This document shows positions 13,628-25,131 of a stretch of DNA of 64,000 nt, one piece after another. Below the pieces are notes generated by a model, which did no database searches, was not told where the DNA came from, and saw only the letters and a list, made by a program, of their open reading frames with translations. Made by a program: the position numbers and the translations under genes. Every line of letters starts with the position of its first letter. The first letter of the stretch is position 1. The DNA comes from Medicago truncatula (taxonomy: Eukaryota > Streptophyta > Magnoliopsida > Fabales > Fabaceae): assembly GCF_003473485.1 (NCBI RefSeq), contig NC_053047.1:40410972-40474971 (forward strand), written 5' to 3'.

Positions 13628-14171
13628 ATAAATGGAGAACATAATTTCTTATCATTTTCATGTGGAAGTTTAGTGTTAATTACATGATTCAAGAATCAAA
13701 TATGATTAATAAAATATTTGTATTTTGAAGCACTTTCAAACTAGTAGTTGTTTTTGTAGTTTTAGTAGGAAATATGATGATGATTATAACGATGTATAAA
13801 AACATAAACCGTTGAACTTGCAACTTTTGAACTAAACAAAATCAAGCTTGCAAAAGTACTTTTCAAAGAGATTTTTACCAAAGTAAAGAATTGTAGTGTT
13901 AATCAAACTCCTATTCAAAAGTCTTTTGACCATTTTAACAGTAACATTAGTAGAAGTACTATGAACCTTCCACTATTTTGAAGAAATAAAAGAATTTACA
14001 AGTACAGAAATTACACAATAACCTAAGAGACTTTACATAATGTACAAGCTGGTTATGCTGAGAAGAAAAACACACAAGAGATTCTACTACTGCATAACCA
14101 AGGTCTTAATCTTTGTGTTTGTTTACATCTGCATTGAACTTTTATAATCTTCCCTTTTTTCGTTACCGATA

Positions 14172-17100
14172 TTAATGTCGCGCGATAGGACTTCTTATAG
14201 CATTCAAATATTCAAGCTTGTCCAAGTAATAATTTTTCTTTGGTGTTCCAAGCTTATTCAAAACTTTTTCATCTTTCTCTTTCAAGTCTTCTAAGTCACT
14301 TGTAGAATTAGTCCTTTTCAAATCTCCTTTTGTCCATCCCATGAAATCTGAGAGAGTCATTGATGGTGGTGTGTCTGAAGAACTCATCCTTCCTATCCCA
14401 CTATCCTCAGAGTTTGGAGATGTTTGATCAGACATTGGCAAAGAATCCAATGAGAATCTCCGACTGGATGCCGCCAACGATGGATTCTTTGTCATTGAAT
14501 CCACATATAAAACATCATCAATCCTTGATAAAACTGTATAAGCCAAGCTTTCTATTACTCTTGAATAGCTCTCTAGAATGGCTTGTCCCACATCCTGTGA
14601 TCATTTTGGAAGCAGTCAATTTCATCAGTACATGCTAGAATAGCAAACTTGGTTCAAAAGAAAGTAGATACGAGAAAATACAACCAAAGAAAAAAAACAA
14701 GATTTGATCACGAAGTTCGACTAGTTGTGCCTATGTCTCCGACTATAGAGTCGTTGCAGTGATTTTCTATAATTCAAACTTAGGGTTAGATATTATAACT
14801 CATGATTCAATACTACCATCCAAAGGGAAATCAAGAGCGACCGCCCCACCTATCAGTAAACTATGAGCCATAACCAACATGAATATTAGTCTATGCTTGA
14901 TTTTGTTGTAGCGAAATTTGATTTCATAAAGTTAATTTCCGTAAGAAGTGAGTTTAATGTAAAGTTATCGGTGTTTGGATAAATTCAGATAAAAGTGAGT
15001 CGAACAATAATTCAGATAAGAGTGTAACGTTGTTATCACCTTGTTGTATTGGATTTTGCTGATATCAAGTGAAGACTGTGGAAGTCCTGGAAACTCTTGT
15101 TTGATCATCAACAATATTGTTTCTGCTCTCTCTTCAAAGAGTTCTCTCTTCTCCATGCTTATTGCTGAACTCCATGAAGATTTTCCATCTTTATTCATCT
15201 TCCTTTTCCATATTACAATAGAAGCTTCAATCCTATTCTTGAGGTCAAGAACTTTATGTTCGGTGGTCATGTCCATTGTTGAGAGGAATTGTCCCGGATC
15301 AAAGTATTCCACAGTAATGCACTTATAGATTGACTCACCAAGGCTTTCTCTACCATTCTGACAAAGACATGAAAGAAAATAAAAACTTAGTTACATAAAG
15401 ATTTCAGCATTATCTCTATACCATACCGTGAGATCATAAAGCGTTTTTTTATAAGCTCTCTCAAACGGTCTCACAAGTGCTTATATTACAAGCGCAAATA
15501 AATCAATCTAAACCGACCCTTAATTATATTACCTTAGGGAGAGATTCGATGTAGTTGTCAGGTATCTCCATCTCTGATAGTACTTGAGCATTTATTGCCA
15601 TGGCTGCTTTAAGTACTTGGTTAACATTGTCTTTCTCGAACTGTATCCATTTCACAGCTACATCTGATAACCCTGTTGGAGGAACTTTAACAATTGGTAG
15701 CCACCATTTGTCACTCTTTCTTTGAGTGACAGTGTTACCTTCAGCTTCCTCATCACTTTTTGAGACATACCAGAATTCATTTTGATCTCTAAAGTTGTCC
15801 AAAATGTCCTATAATTACATTGCCATAAAGTTAGTCCAAAATTCTAATAGTAATTAAGAAAAAAGTATGTTTGGATTCACTTATTTGAAGTTATATAATG
15901 GCATAAGCGCTTATGCCATAAGTGTTAAATTAAGTTGCATATCCAAATAGGGCAAAAATGTAGTTACTTACAAGGAGCATTGCATCAAGCTTGCGCAAGG
16001 CTGGAATGTTCATGAGCAGATCGCTTCTTTGCCGAGTTGTCATGATCTACATAATGCCATAATTCATAATATGTTATTATGTGTCACAATAATATAGCCA
16101 ATGTCGTGGGAAAAATACTTATGCATATAAATTTGCAACGCTAAAAATAGAGCATTATTTTAAGCATTTAAGATACATCATAATTGTTCTCTAGGAGACT
16201 CTTGATGATATTCGGATTTCACGCAGTTAGGGATTCTCCGCATTCATGCAGTTGGGACATCAGTAGTCGTTCATCAAGATCAGAGGGTAAAAAAATGCAT
16301 ATTTGATTTTTTTTTTTATTAATTCAAAATAGCGAGGTTAAATCTAAACCGTCCGATCATGATTGAACGCCCACATTGTCCCAATTGTGTGAATGCGGAG
16401 AATTCCTGATTGCAGGGGAGCCGGATCCACGATATACATCAATTAAATAATTTTCAAGCTGAGTGTTTACCTCCATGGTTGATCCATCCTTAGCTAACTG
16501 TTGTGATGGAGCAAATTCAACAATATGATCAGTCACAGAAAGAAGCCATTCAATTTCTTTTCTCCACCTAGTCTTCCTTTCTTGAGACATTGGCTCCAAC
16601 TTTGATTGTTCTCCAAAAACAGATGCTACATGAAATCATGAATTTTATAAATCACCAATGTTGTTGTTCCCTTTCATTAAAAAAATTATTGTTTGATTTT
16701 AATAGAGTTTAATTTTGATGCATTGTTAGTGTAAAAAAGTTACACTTGACAAAAAGTCTTACTTATCATATGATTAATCTACGTAGTTACGATTAAAGTT
16801 TAACATTTTAAAAGATTTGACAATTACGATTTGTTGACGGTGTAAAATATTTACGAATTAAATCCTATAAACCACATGTCATGTGACACATAATTTAGAA
16901 AATTCTTCCACTTTTGGAAAATATTTACAAAACCATTTCATTTTCTACCATAAAGATTTGAGGGTAAAAAAGTATATACCTGCAAGGTTTGTTATGGCAT
17001 TTGACAAAGCCAATGCTGAAGAAACACCATTTCCTGCACCTGACATGTCTTCTCCTAGAAGCAGCTTAGCAAATCTTTCCTTCATCAAGTCAGATTCTGA

Positions 17101-17760
17101 ATCAAAACCATTAAAAAAAGAATATTCAGCAACTTAATTATGTTTTTTCCCTCATGAACACACAAAAAAATCAAATTTTAAAAAATAAATAATTACTTTT
17201 AAAAGTTTTCATCCGTTCGTTACATTTTTTTAAATGATAAAAACAAAAATTGCTTCAAATGAGAAATTATTATTTTGAGTAGCTTATCTCGAAAGTCATT
17301 TTCCATAGATAATATATATTTTAAAAAAATGATTTTAATTCCGGCTAACAACACAAATTGACTCGATTTTTCTAAAAATTAATCTCTAAATTAAATAATA
17401 TCAAAACTATATTTTTCTTTTTATAAATCAATAACAAATCTTATGATCTTAAAATGTAGAGAGAAAAATTATACCTGTTGGTGGTGGCTTAGGAGGCATT
17501 CTAGCTACAGCTTCTTGAATATGATCATTATTAATATTGAGAGAAACTCCTATTGGCTGAGTTTCCAATGGAATATCACTGGTATATCTTGCTGATTCAA
17601 AGCTTTTTGAGTGAACTTTATGATCACTATGATCACTTCCTTCATCATGATCCTTATCAAATAAACCTTGAATATGTTTCCCAGGGATCTCAAACATTTT
17701 TCTAAAATGAAAAGACCTTGATTTCTGCATGCTGAATTGGTGATTAAAAGCCCTAACCAT
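14172..17760 (-). CDS. ROPGEF: RopGEF: PRONE-domain guanine nucleotide exchange factor for ROP GTPases
   Basis: Seven exons read on the minus strand (17475-17760, 16980-17096, 16471-16625, 15972-16046, 15533-15808, 15040-15357, 14172-14594) join in frame with GT..AG introns: 1650 nt, 549 aa. Residues 1-95 form a variable N-terminus ending MPPKPPPT. The PRONE catalytic domain spans about 96-445. It opens with [17 protein letters not shown] and SNAITNLA, continues with [11 protein letters not shown] and [12 protein letters not shown], and includes the tryptophan pair of [15 protein letters not shown] at 246-247. The C-terminal tail (446-549) is rich in Ser/Thr, with RRFSLDSLP, and ends SPIARH, the kind of regulatory tail seen in RopGEFs. 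The protein exchanges GDP for GTP on ROP at the plasma membrane, downstream of receptor-like kinases. Length is normal for the family. All key blocks are present, so it should be functional. It is convergent with ABIL, with 544 bp between the stop codons. Intron 3 carries a MITE. Subgroup not assigned. Confidence 0.94.
16221..16415. mobile_element. MITE in RopGEF intron 3
   Basis: Inverted ends share GGATTCTCCGCATTCATGCA (left) with its near complement at the right (GTGTGAATGCGGAGAATTCC). Further in, TCGTTCATCAAGATCAGA faces TCATGATTGAACG. It lies between RopGEF exons 3 and 4. Related to 12061-12166 and 46412-46618. Confidence 0.75.
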
Positions 17761-19078
17761 TGTTAATTAGACCTTATTTAATGTTCTACCTTTGTTTTTT
17801 TTATTAAAAAAAAAAAAAACAAAGGTTCAAAACAATTTGGCTATTGAATCTCTTGATGTAGAATTTGTTGACCTTTGCAATTTTTGTTGTGTTTTCTTCT
17901 TGTTTTTTCTTAGAGGAGTTCTTTCTTCTTGTTGAAATTAGTATTTGATCAATTAGATAAAGAAGACAAAAGAAGGGTAATTATGAAAAGGGATAACCCT
18001 CCTTCAATCTAATGATGTTAAAGAATGTTACAAAAAAAATTCTAAGATGATATGTTAGATTAATGAAATTTTGTTTGCATGTAAAATGGTTAGGTTTGGT
18101 TTCATGATAGAAAGAAATTTGTTGAGTTTGTTTTATGAATGAGTGGATGAGAAGGTTAATACATGAAATTACTAACCATAAATGACAAAGAAAATTATGC
18201 ATATTTCTAACTATAGTAGTAATTATTATCTCTTATTTTTCTACCATCCCTTTGTACAAAATTTTAAAACGGATTGGAAAAAGAAAAAAGAACAATTAAG
18301 TTATTAGTTAGTGGATGAAAAAATTGGCATCTAATTGAATATGCACAACTACCATTTTAATGGTTAAACTTTCTTTAGTTCATTTCATATAAAATATGGA
18401 TTAATTTCCGGATAGCCAGAAAATGAGATCACTATAATTAGAAGGGAACATGCTTTATTCCAATCCATGTGAGAAATGCTTTATTCCAATCCTTAAAAAA
18501 TAATTGGGGAAGGTGGTTTGACCATTTTACCAAGATTAAAATGTTAAGCTCTAAGCTTTATATATACGAGTTTGCTAACTTAGACAAAAAAAAAATAAAG
18601 ATCCAAGTTGGCAAAAATACATAGGATTTTTGGTACATAGCCTATTAACAGTTATATTATATTTTATACCAATGACAGTTCAAGAATATAGTTCAAGCTT
18701 ATGCACAGTGCTTTAAGTGCAGTTGTTTTGCTAGTAACATTAGGTGGGAAACTTTGAATTTGTCAAAAGGTGTTGGTGGTACAATAATTGATTTTGGTAC
18801 GTACATCTTTAACTTATTTTGCTGAACCTAGTTATGAGATCATTAAGGAAGCATTCATGAAGAAAATTAAAGGGAATTTAAGAAAGTTTTGAAAGTTTTG
18901 CACCTTCAAAGCCATGTTATAATGTGAGTGGAATTTAAGAAATGGAATTACCTGGATTTGGAATTTTGTTTTCAGATGGTACTTTTTGGGATTTTCTTTT
19001 AGAGAATTACTTAATTCAGATTGAATATGGTGATGTTGTTTGTTTGTCTATTTTCGTGATTCCTAGCCTTGGTCTGCA
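17761..19078. other. RopGEF upstream region
   Basis: This contains the RopGEF 5' leader and presumed promoter, transcribed leftwards. Poly(A)/poly(T) tracts lie just upstream of the start codon at about 17800-17822. No other gene or repeat is evident. Confidence 0.4.
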
Positions 19079-19251
19079 CCTATGAAGCACAAACACTCTT
19101 TGGATTAGGCGTATTTCGGTGTCAGACACGTGTCGTGTCCGACACCGACACATATAATTACATTTAATTATGTGATTTTTTCAAATTATTAGCAGTGTCG
19201 GCGTGTCATTGACCGTGTTGTGTCCGTGTCTGTACCCTTGCTTCATAGGTC
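19079..19251. mobile_element. MITE with GTGTCCGACACCGACAC motif
   Basis: The outer inverted ends are CACCTATGAAGCA and TGCTTCATAGGT. Inside are GTCGTGTCCGACACCGACAC and, on the other side, GTGTCGGCGTGTC and GTTGTGTCCGTGTC. Fragments with the same motif occur near 12003-12025 and 19540-19570. Non-coding. Confidence 0.7.
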
Positions 19252-21066
19252 ACTCTGCACTTTCAATAAGTGGAAACTATTAACAACAGAATTGTTGTAT
19301 ATTTTGTATGATATGAAGAAATCAAGACTTGGTTATGCTCCAATGAAGTGTGTTGAAGTTTAATTAACATCTCATTATGATTTTTCTTCGAATTTTTCTA
19401 ACAACATACGTATCTCATAAAAACTTCAAAAGCATTTGAGAGGCTTCCTAAAACAAACTATTTGAGAACTGAATTGATGCATAATCTATTTGGCACCGAC
19501 ACTTCCGGTTGAAGGCGTGTTTGGTTTTCAACATGCGTCAATATACGACGTATGCCGGTGTCCAACATTGATACAACAGCGATATGTGCTTACATTCAAT
19601 GGTTCAATTTTCTCAAATTAATGTCAATGTCATGTTTGGATTATATGTAAAAGTCTCAATATATTCTCTTATTGTTCGAAACAATTAGTTGCTGCACATT
19701 TCTATTAAACACTTCAACACTTAGTTCATGGGAAAAGAAAAAAAAAGATTGTTACACATTATTGTTTAAGTCAAGAAGTCAACTATGAAGTCAAGAAATG
19801 CTCACTCTGCAACCAATTAATAAAGAACATGGCGTTTGGAGGTCGAATTTCGAAGTTTCAGACCTGCTACCTGATGTAGCAGAGTTGCATTCTTATTGTA
19901 TTAGTATTAGACTTTGTGCTTTGCTTTTTCTTATGTTCACTAAAAATAGCACCGGGAGAATCAATACTGATGCGGGATATTTTCGCTGTAATAATGTAAC
20001 ATCAGCAAACCTGTGTGCGAGAGATGCAACCAGAAGCTTTATTTCAGGCTCGACTACATGGTCTTATTTATACCTTACTAGAAATTAAGCTGGGAGAGGC
20101 GTTTGTCATTGCAACTCAGATGCCAAACTGTTTGTTGATTTTATTAGTACTGGTTCAGAAGATCTTACCGAGTATTGTGTGATTCTACGTGAGAGTCGAG
20201 GGCTTCTCTATTTTAAGTCCAAATTACGTAGTTCAGTATGTAAGGCCTCAAGCGAACGTATCAACTCATTTCATAGTTCAGTATGTTACCAAGTCACCAA
20301 ATCCAATCCTCAATCCTACGAGCATTGCGTCGTTTGCAAACTGATCCACATCCACATGCCATTGGACCAAAAAAATTCATGTCAGGTTTTTTCTCTGAAT
20401 ATTTTAGTAGGATCCAACGGAGCAACCTTGTTTTGAGTTTGATCAATACAACTACATGGTAGCTAATATCCGAGTCAATCAAATTTCAGAATTGATGAAT
20501 GCCAATAGCCTAAAATAATTTCCAATAAGGATTAAAAAGAATCTTATCTAGTGATGAATGCAAATCAAAGTGATGCATTGGAAGATCACCAATCATGACA
20601 GGCAATAACATTTATATCATTGAGTCTAGAATAATAAACAATGCAATGCTATACAGGTGCATATATGGTCCTGAAGAATTTGACAAGACATTTGCATTTT
20701 TAATCTCTAGTTATGCAGATAAGAGTTCACGATCACGTCATGAACACCACTCGTGCCTGTGTCATCGATAAATAGTATGTGAAAAATAGCAATCCAAACA
20801 TATTACATGATGGTTCAATTTGAACCACAAAATTTGAACTGCATACCATTCAAATATGCAAAAACTATTGTAAACCATAAAGATTGAATTATTGAAAAGG
20901 TAAAAAAAAATTATAATATAATCTAAAGTACACCATTTATTTATTTTTACATAAGACTTCATTGTCACTTAAAACTTCCAAGACATTAAAAAACAGCAAA
21001 TTAGAACTTAAACATGTTTTAATTCCGTCACCTAATCCTCAAAGCTTTCTTCATCAAACCATGGTG
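19252..21066. other. Unassigned region and 3' flank of the I29-B3 ORF
   Basis: Open frames at 19798-20088 and 20179-20436 lack recognisable motifs, and I do not call them genes. The section from about 19790 to 20470 is less AT-biased than its surroundings, so it may be an old gene or transposon fragment. The right end is the 3' flank of the minus-strand ORF at 21067. Confidence 0.35.
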
Positions 21067-22017
21067 TTAAGTTGAATTTTTTTGCACCAACATCATCCCT
21101 CCATTCTTTGACATGGGGAAGATCAGAGTATCACCCTCCTTAACTCGTTTCGCTCTAAGAAAATCATCCCATCCTTCACAAAGAAATTTCTCATTAACAT
21201 CTCCACCAGAACTCTTCACCTCGCACGGAAAATGTACACCGAACTCCTGATCAATGACATTCATGTAAGGAGGATTGTCGATCAAAAACCTCTTTGAAAT
21301 TTTCTTTGGGAAATTCAGTACGTTCTTTCCTTTGCTCATGGATTCTTCAGTTACCTTCATTTTCCAAGAATTCAAGTTGTCACCATCCATCTCAATGCGT
21401 TCGAAAAACTGGTAAATCTGTAAATATTTTGCCAAATCAGAATCTAATGGAATTAAAGGGTTTCCATTGTTATAGAGATACATGGTGCCGGGTTGAGGAG
21501 CCGGGAGGAAGTCGTACTCGTAAGGACAGAGGCCATATCCATATTTCTGAATGGCTTCCTCGATAGTGAGGGGATGAGAGGAGTTATTTGGGTGATCTTC
21601 TTCATTAGAATTTTCATTGAGCATTTGTAGAGAAAGGTAGTTATTGTGAGGAGGCTTAATGGGATAGTTCTCCTTGAACAGTTTGAACCTATAGCGTTTA
21701 TGTTCCTCTGAAGAGTATGTTTTTCCATATTTCTTGCACCAAGTTTCGAAGTGTTCATAAAAGTCGGCATCAGAGACTCCATCGGTTTGTCCAAGGCATC
21801 GAATTGGTAGCACCGGTTTATGTCCTTCGATAACTCTGGAAAGTCCATAATCCAATGACCTATAGAATACTCCTACATCATGTGTGGATTTGCAGGGATG
21901 AGATGATGAGCGAAGCCTCACGCCGTTGGAGAAATTCATTCTGGAAGATGAAGGAAGCCTCAAGCCATTGGAGAGATTCATTCTGGAGGAAGCATTGATT
22001 AACATGTTGAACTCCAA
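21067..22017 (-). CDS. Chimeric protein: I29 propeptide-like segment plus B3-like domain
   Basis: An uninterrupted single-exon ORF of 316 aa. Residues 10-37 are two copies of a short repeat (SSRMNLSNGLRLPS and SSRMNFSNGVRLRS), encoded by a 42-bp tandem duplication. This stretch is poor in acidic residues and could be a targeting peptide, which is inference. Residues 86-118 match the cathepsin propeptide inhibitor (I29) pattern: FYEHFETWCKKYGKTY, then EEHKRYRFKLFKENY. No papain-like peptidase follows. Residues about 233-312 look like a plant B3 DNA-binding domain: NFPKKISKRFLI, then FLCEGWDDFLRAKRVKEGD, TLIF and a hydrophobic end. The start is the first in-frame ATG; residues before about 84 could be an addition. 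The ATG lies about 38 bp from a Helitron 3' terminus at 22055, so the promoter is probably Helitron-derived. It may be a real lineage-specific gene or an intact transposon-associated ORF. The B3 call rests on motif similarity only. Confidence 0.62.
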   Translation of the reverse strand: MEFNMLINASSRMNLSNGLRLPSSSRMNFSNGVRLRSSSHPCKSTHDVGVFYRSLDYGLSRVIEGHKPVLPIRCLGQTDGVSDADFYEHFETWCKKYGKTYSSEEHKRYRFKLFKENYPIKPPHNNYLSLQMLNENSNEEDHPNNSSHPLTIEEAIQKYGYGLCPYEYDFLPAPQPGTMYLYNNGNPLIPLDSDLAKYLQIYQFFERIEMDGDNLNSWKMKVTEESMSKGKNVLNFPKKISKRFLIDNPPYMNVIDQEFGVHFPCEVKSSGGDVNEKFLCEGWDDFLRAKRVKEGDTLIFPMSKNGGMMLVQKNST

Positions 22018-22054
22018 AACCCTAATCTCTGAACAACCAAAGTACGCAATTTAA

Positions 22055-22355
22055 CTAGACCATCGACCTGTGTGCTAAAGCACGGGTCATATGGATGGTA
22101 ATATTTGACGGTAACAAAATAGTTAGGTTAAGTATAATTAACATAATCTCTTACTTAGGTTAAAGTATAGCGGGACGTGTTACCATTTATAAGTAAGATA
22201 AGTAAGAGATATAGCGAGATGGGTTAACGGTTATTCTTTTCTAAAAAAATAGCATCTAATTAGGAACATAATTTTATTTTACTTTAGATAAACATTAAAT
22301 GCAAAAGTGTGGAGGGAAAAATTAGGTTAAGTATAAGGAGACGGGTTAACATTTA
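22055..22355 (-). mobile_element. Helitron 3' terminus (minus orientation)
   Basis: Read on the minus strand, the sequence ends in a hairpin-forming GACCCGTGCTTTAGCACA block followed by GGTCGATGGTCTAG and a host T, which fits the Helitron 3' rule (hairpin, then CTRR before T). It is adjacent to the start of the I29-B3 ORF. The segment to 22355 contains one copy of a repeat found again at 25290-25451. Confidence 0.6.
22206..22355 (+). repeat. Direct repeat copy A
   Basis: A 150-bp block (GAGATATAGCGAGATGGGTT through GGGTTAACATTTA) recurs at 25290-25451 with high identity. It ends exactly where the next Helitron terminus (CTAG at 22356) begins. Confidence 0.8.
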
Positions 22356-22725
22356 CTAGACCATTGACCCATGCTAACACACGGTTCATTTTAAGAAGTA
22401 AATATTCACTGTAAAAATAAAACAATGTAGTGCGCTTGAATGTAAAAATTGTCGTGAATCAAAGCATAATGTCAATTACGATAGACTTTGTTATTGTTCC
22501 ATAATTCTAAGACGCAGTTTATGTTACTTTAACATAACATATAATTTTAAAAGGGAAACTGAAGTTTGTTGACATGCAAATAGTTTCAATAAGTAAGAAA
22601 ATGAATAGTACACAAAAAAGTCCTACACATTACGGAAAACTTCTTTGTAGACCACATTTGATGCAACATCGGTATAATTGCCGTCCTCGTCATTAATCAA
22701 TATCTTTAAACCACCCCTCGAACAA
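22356..22725 (-). mobile_element. Second Helitron 3' terminus with PIF1 scrap
   Basis: On the minus strand this ends GTGTGTTAGCATGGG, then TCAATGGTCTAG before a host T. It is collinear with and very similar to 63395-63730, sharing blocks such as GCTTGAATGTAAAAATTGTC and the PIF1 C-terminal coding end. It therefore belongs to the same Helitron family, but the 5' boundary of this copy could not be fixed. Confidence 0.7.
22623..22725 (-). pseudogene. C-terminal fragment of Helitron PIF1-type helicase
   Basis: Minus-strand translation gives SRGGLKILINDEDG, then TDVASNVVYKEVFRNV and a stop. In autonomous plant Helitrons this is the extreme C-terminus of the RepHel/PIF1-like helicase. Upstream of SRGGL the frame diverges, so only about 35 residues survive. 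A fuller copy is at 63630-63797. Confidence 0.72.
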
Positions 22726-23069
22726 TACGTGTGAGTAAGATATGATGGTTGAGCAATAAAGAGTATTACTTATCACGATAAGCACAAAATAGTGGAACAA
22801 AATTAGGAAATGCCAAACATTTTAGGATAAAGATTAATATGAATAAAATGAAATTAATATTTTTGATGAGGCATTTTTTTTACTTAAGAATTGGAATGTA
22901 AATAGGGAGGGCGCGGAACAAATGGATGCACTTGAAGTGGAATAAATTTAGGAAATGCCCAACATTTTAGGATAAAGATAAATACAAATAATATGAAATT
23001 AATATTTTTGATGGGGCAGTGTGTTTGACTTAAGAATTGACTTGTAAATAGGGTTTAGGGGCGCAGAAC

Positions 23070-23580
23070 AAATTATTAGGATAGTTGACTCGGGTGAAAT
23101 GTAGTAGTTACTTAAATGAGAGGAATTAGAATTTTTAGTTTGTTTCCACCCAAAACATATCTTAGAGATGTGGATGAAATCTCTTACTTATTTGAATGAG
23201 AGAAATAAGGATTTTAGTTTGTTTCCACCAAAAAGTTACTTTAGATATGTGGATGAAATCTATTGGTTACTTGAATGAGAGAAATTAGGATTAAGATTTT
23301 AGTTTGTTTCCACCTAAAAATATTTTAGACATGTGGATGAAATCTTTAGTAGTTACTTGAATGAGAGAAATTAGGATTTTTAGTTTGTTTCCACCCAAAA
23401 CATATTTTAGAGATGTGGATGAAATCCCGTAATTATTTGAATGAGATAAATAAGGATTTTAGTTTGTTTCCACCAAAAAGTTACTTTAGAGATGTGGATG
23501 AAATTTCTTAGTTACTTGAATGAGAGAAATTAGGATTAGGATTTTAGTTTGATTCCACCCAAAACATATTTTAGAGATTA
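23070..23580 (+). repeat. Minisatellite with three-unit higher-order period
   Basis: Six units of about 80 bp, each containing TTTTAGTTTGTTTCCACC, a GATGTGGATGAAAT block and a TTGAATGAGAGAAAT block. Units 1/4, 2/5 and 3/6 are most alike, and equivalent positions are 245 bp apart in all three pairs (23136/23381, 23215/23460, 23300/23545). The array thus arose by duplicating a three-unit block. Confidence 0.9.
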
Positions 23581-23890
23581 GGATTAGTAATTGTTAGTAA
23601 TAATGTTACTAAAAGTGTCACCAAAAGATAGTAATTGTTACTAATAATGTTACTAAAAGCTATGCTACTAAAATGCTTCAATAACACAACAATGCTACTA
23701 AATATAGTTTGAGGAGCACAAACACAAATATATAAATCAAAAACCAAAGCAAGCAAGGCTAAATTATTTATGAAATTCAAGGGACATTTGCTAAATTCAA
23801 AGACAAAAAAATAGATACTTCCAAAACTCTAAGAAACTAAAACTTAAAGTTCAAAGTGGAAAGGTGTTGCACAATTTATCTAAACATGGA

Positions 23891-24826
23891 CTAATTGTAA
23901 ATAACATCAAGGTAAATGGTATCATGTGACCCAACCATCGGAGCACCCCCTCTGATCTTCACACCTTCACGGAGCCTGCGAGCTTCCACAAACCTATTCC
24001 AACGCCGTCCTATCTTGAAGTGTTCATAAGGAAAAGTTTCAAAAGTTAGCTCACACACCCATAAGTTACCGCAATCGTCGATAATATTCACAGTTGTCTT
24101 GAGTGTATCAAGCATCTGCGGAACATTGCTGGTGTAAAGTAGAATCTGCAAAATTAGAAATCCATGTAACTTATATCAACTAAACGGAAAAGGAATAAAA
24201 GAAGTTAAGGTGGACACGAAAAGTGTATCATACCATGCAACCTTTAGTAACATCATACTCAGTTAATTTTTTTTATAAATCAAGAACCATGTCAGTGATA
24301 TTGTGACGATAAGCGAGAAGAGATGTTATTGGGGGGAGATAGTCATCGAAAGTTGCTTGCAAATTCATCTTGTCAAGAAGGAAATGCATAGGGGGATCAA
24401 AAATCGGGTAAGGGATACTCTTGTGAAACCTATCAGTCAACTGTATATCAAACTGTCACGAAAGAGATTTCGTAAAAGTCACGAATCGCTTTTCATCCCT
24501 TTGTGAGAAAAAATGCTCCGTTTACTCTGTCGATCAATACTTCAAACTTGTTGGACTTAGGATCAGTCAATATTGCATAGCGCCCAATTTGATCTCCGAA
24601 ATCACCGCCAAACATGTTTGGCAAGTATACTGCACCCTAAAAAAATAACAAACAAAAACATCACAAACGTTGATAAAATAGAATGCAAATAATTAAGAAT
24701 AGGTATATTTCACAAAAAACACATACAACATCAATGTCATATTCAACGATATATGATCTGTATTTCAGTCTCAGCTTGTTGATTGCTTTGTCAAGATCGG
24801 AAAGAGGATTTTTCACCAACGGACCT
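23891..24826 (-). pseudogene. Broken B3-domain gene
   Basis: Minus-strand exon-like blocks run from high to low coordinate. At 24727-24826 is PLVKNPLSDLDKAINKLRLK, ending at a GTATGT donor. At about 24510-24638 is GAVYLPNMFGGDFGDQIGRY, followed by SNKFEVLIDRVNGAFFLTKG, a TGA where tryptophan is expected, and KAIRDFYEISF. After a frameshift comes IPYPIFDPPMHFLLDK with another in-frame stop. At 23891-24151 a clean last exon encodes DDCGNLWVCELTF, HFKIGRRWNRFVEARRLREG and a stop. These are two B3-like domains of the kind multiplied in legume genomes. At least two stops and one frameshift make it a pseudogene. It sits beside Helitron sequence and may have been captured. Confidence 0.68.
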
Positions 24827-24863
24827 ACAAAAGATTGAAAGGTATGGAAGCCATGTTGATTAA

Positions 24864-25131
24864 GAAATTTCGGTTTAAGAGAAAGGTATGGTTTTAAAAA
24901 GAGATTTCGGTTTAGGAGAAAGGATTAAAATATATTGGTGAGGGTTTGGAGGAGGGGAGTTAGGAAATATGGTTTATGGAAATCAATTAGATAGGTAGAA
25001 ATTTCGGTTTAAGAGAAAAGTATGGTTTTAAAAAGAGATTTCGGTTTAGGAGAAAGAATTAAAATATATTGGTGAGGGTTTGGAGGAGGGGAGTTAGGAG
25101 ATATGGTTTATGAAAATCAATTAGATAGGTT
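24864..25131 (+). repeat. Two-copy 134-bp tandem repeat
   Basis: Units 24864-24997 and 24998-25131 both begin GAAATTTCGGTTTAAGAGAA and share GAGATTTCGGTTTAGGAGAA, ATTGGTGAGGGTTTGGAGGA and AATCAATTAGATAGGT. They differ at only a few positions, so the duplication is recent. Confidence 0.9.

Noticed and set aside
19798-20436. Two plus-strand ORFs of 96 and 85 aa
   Set aside because: No motif or splice context; possibly old gene debris but not supportable as genes.
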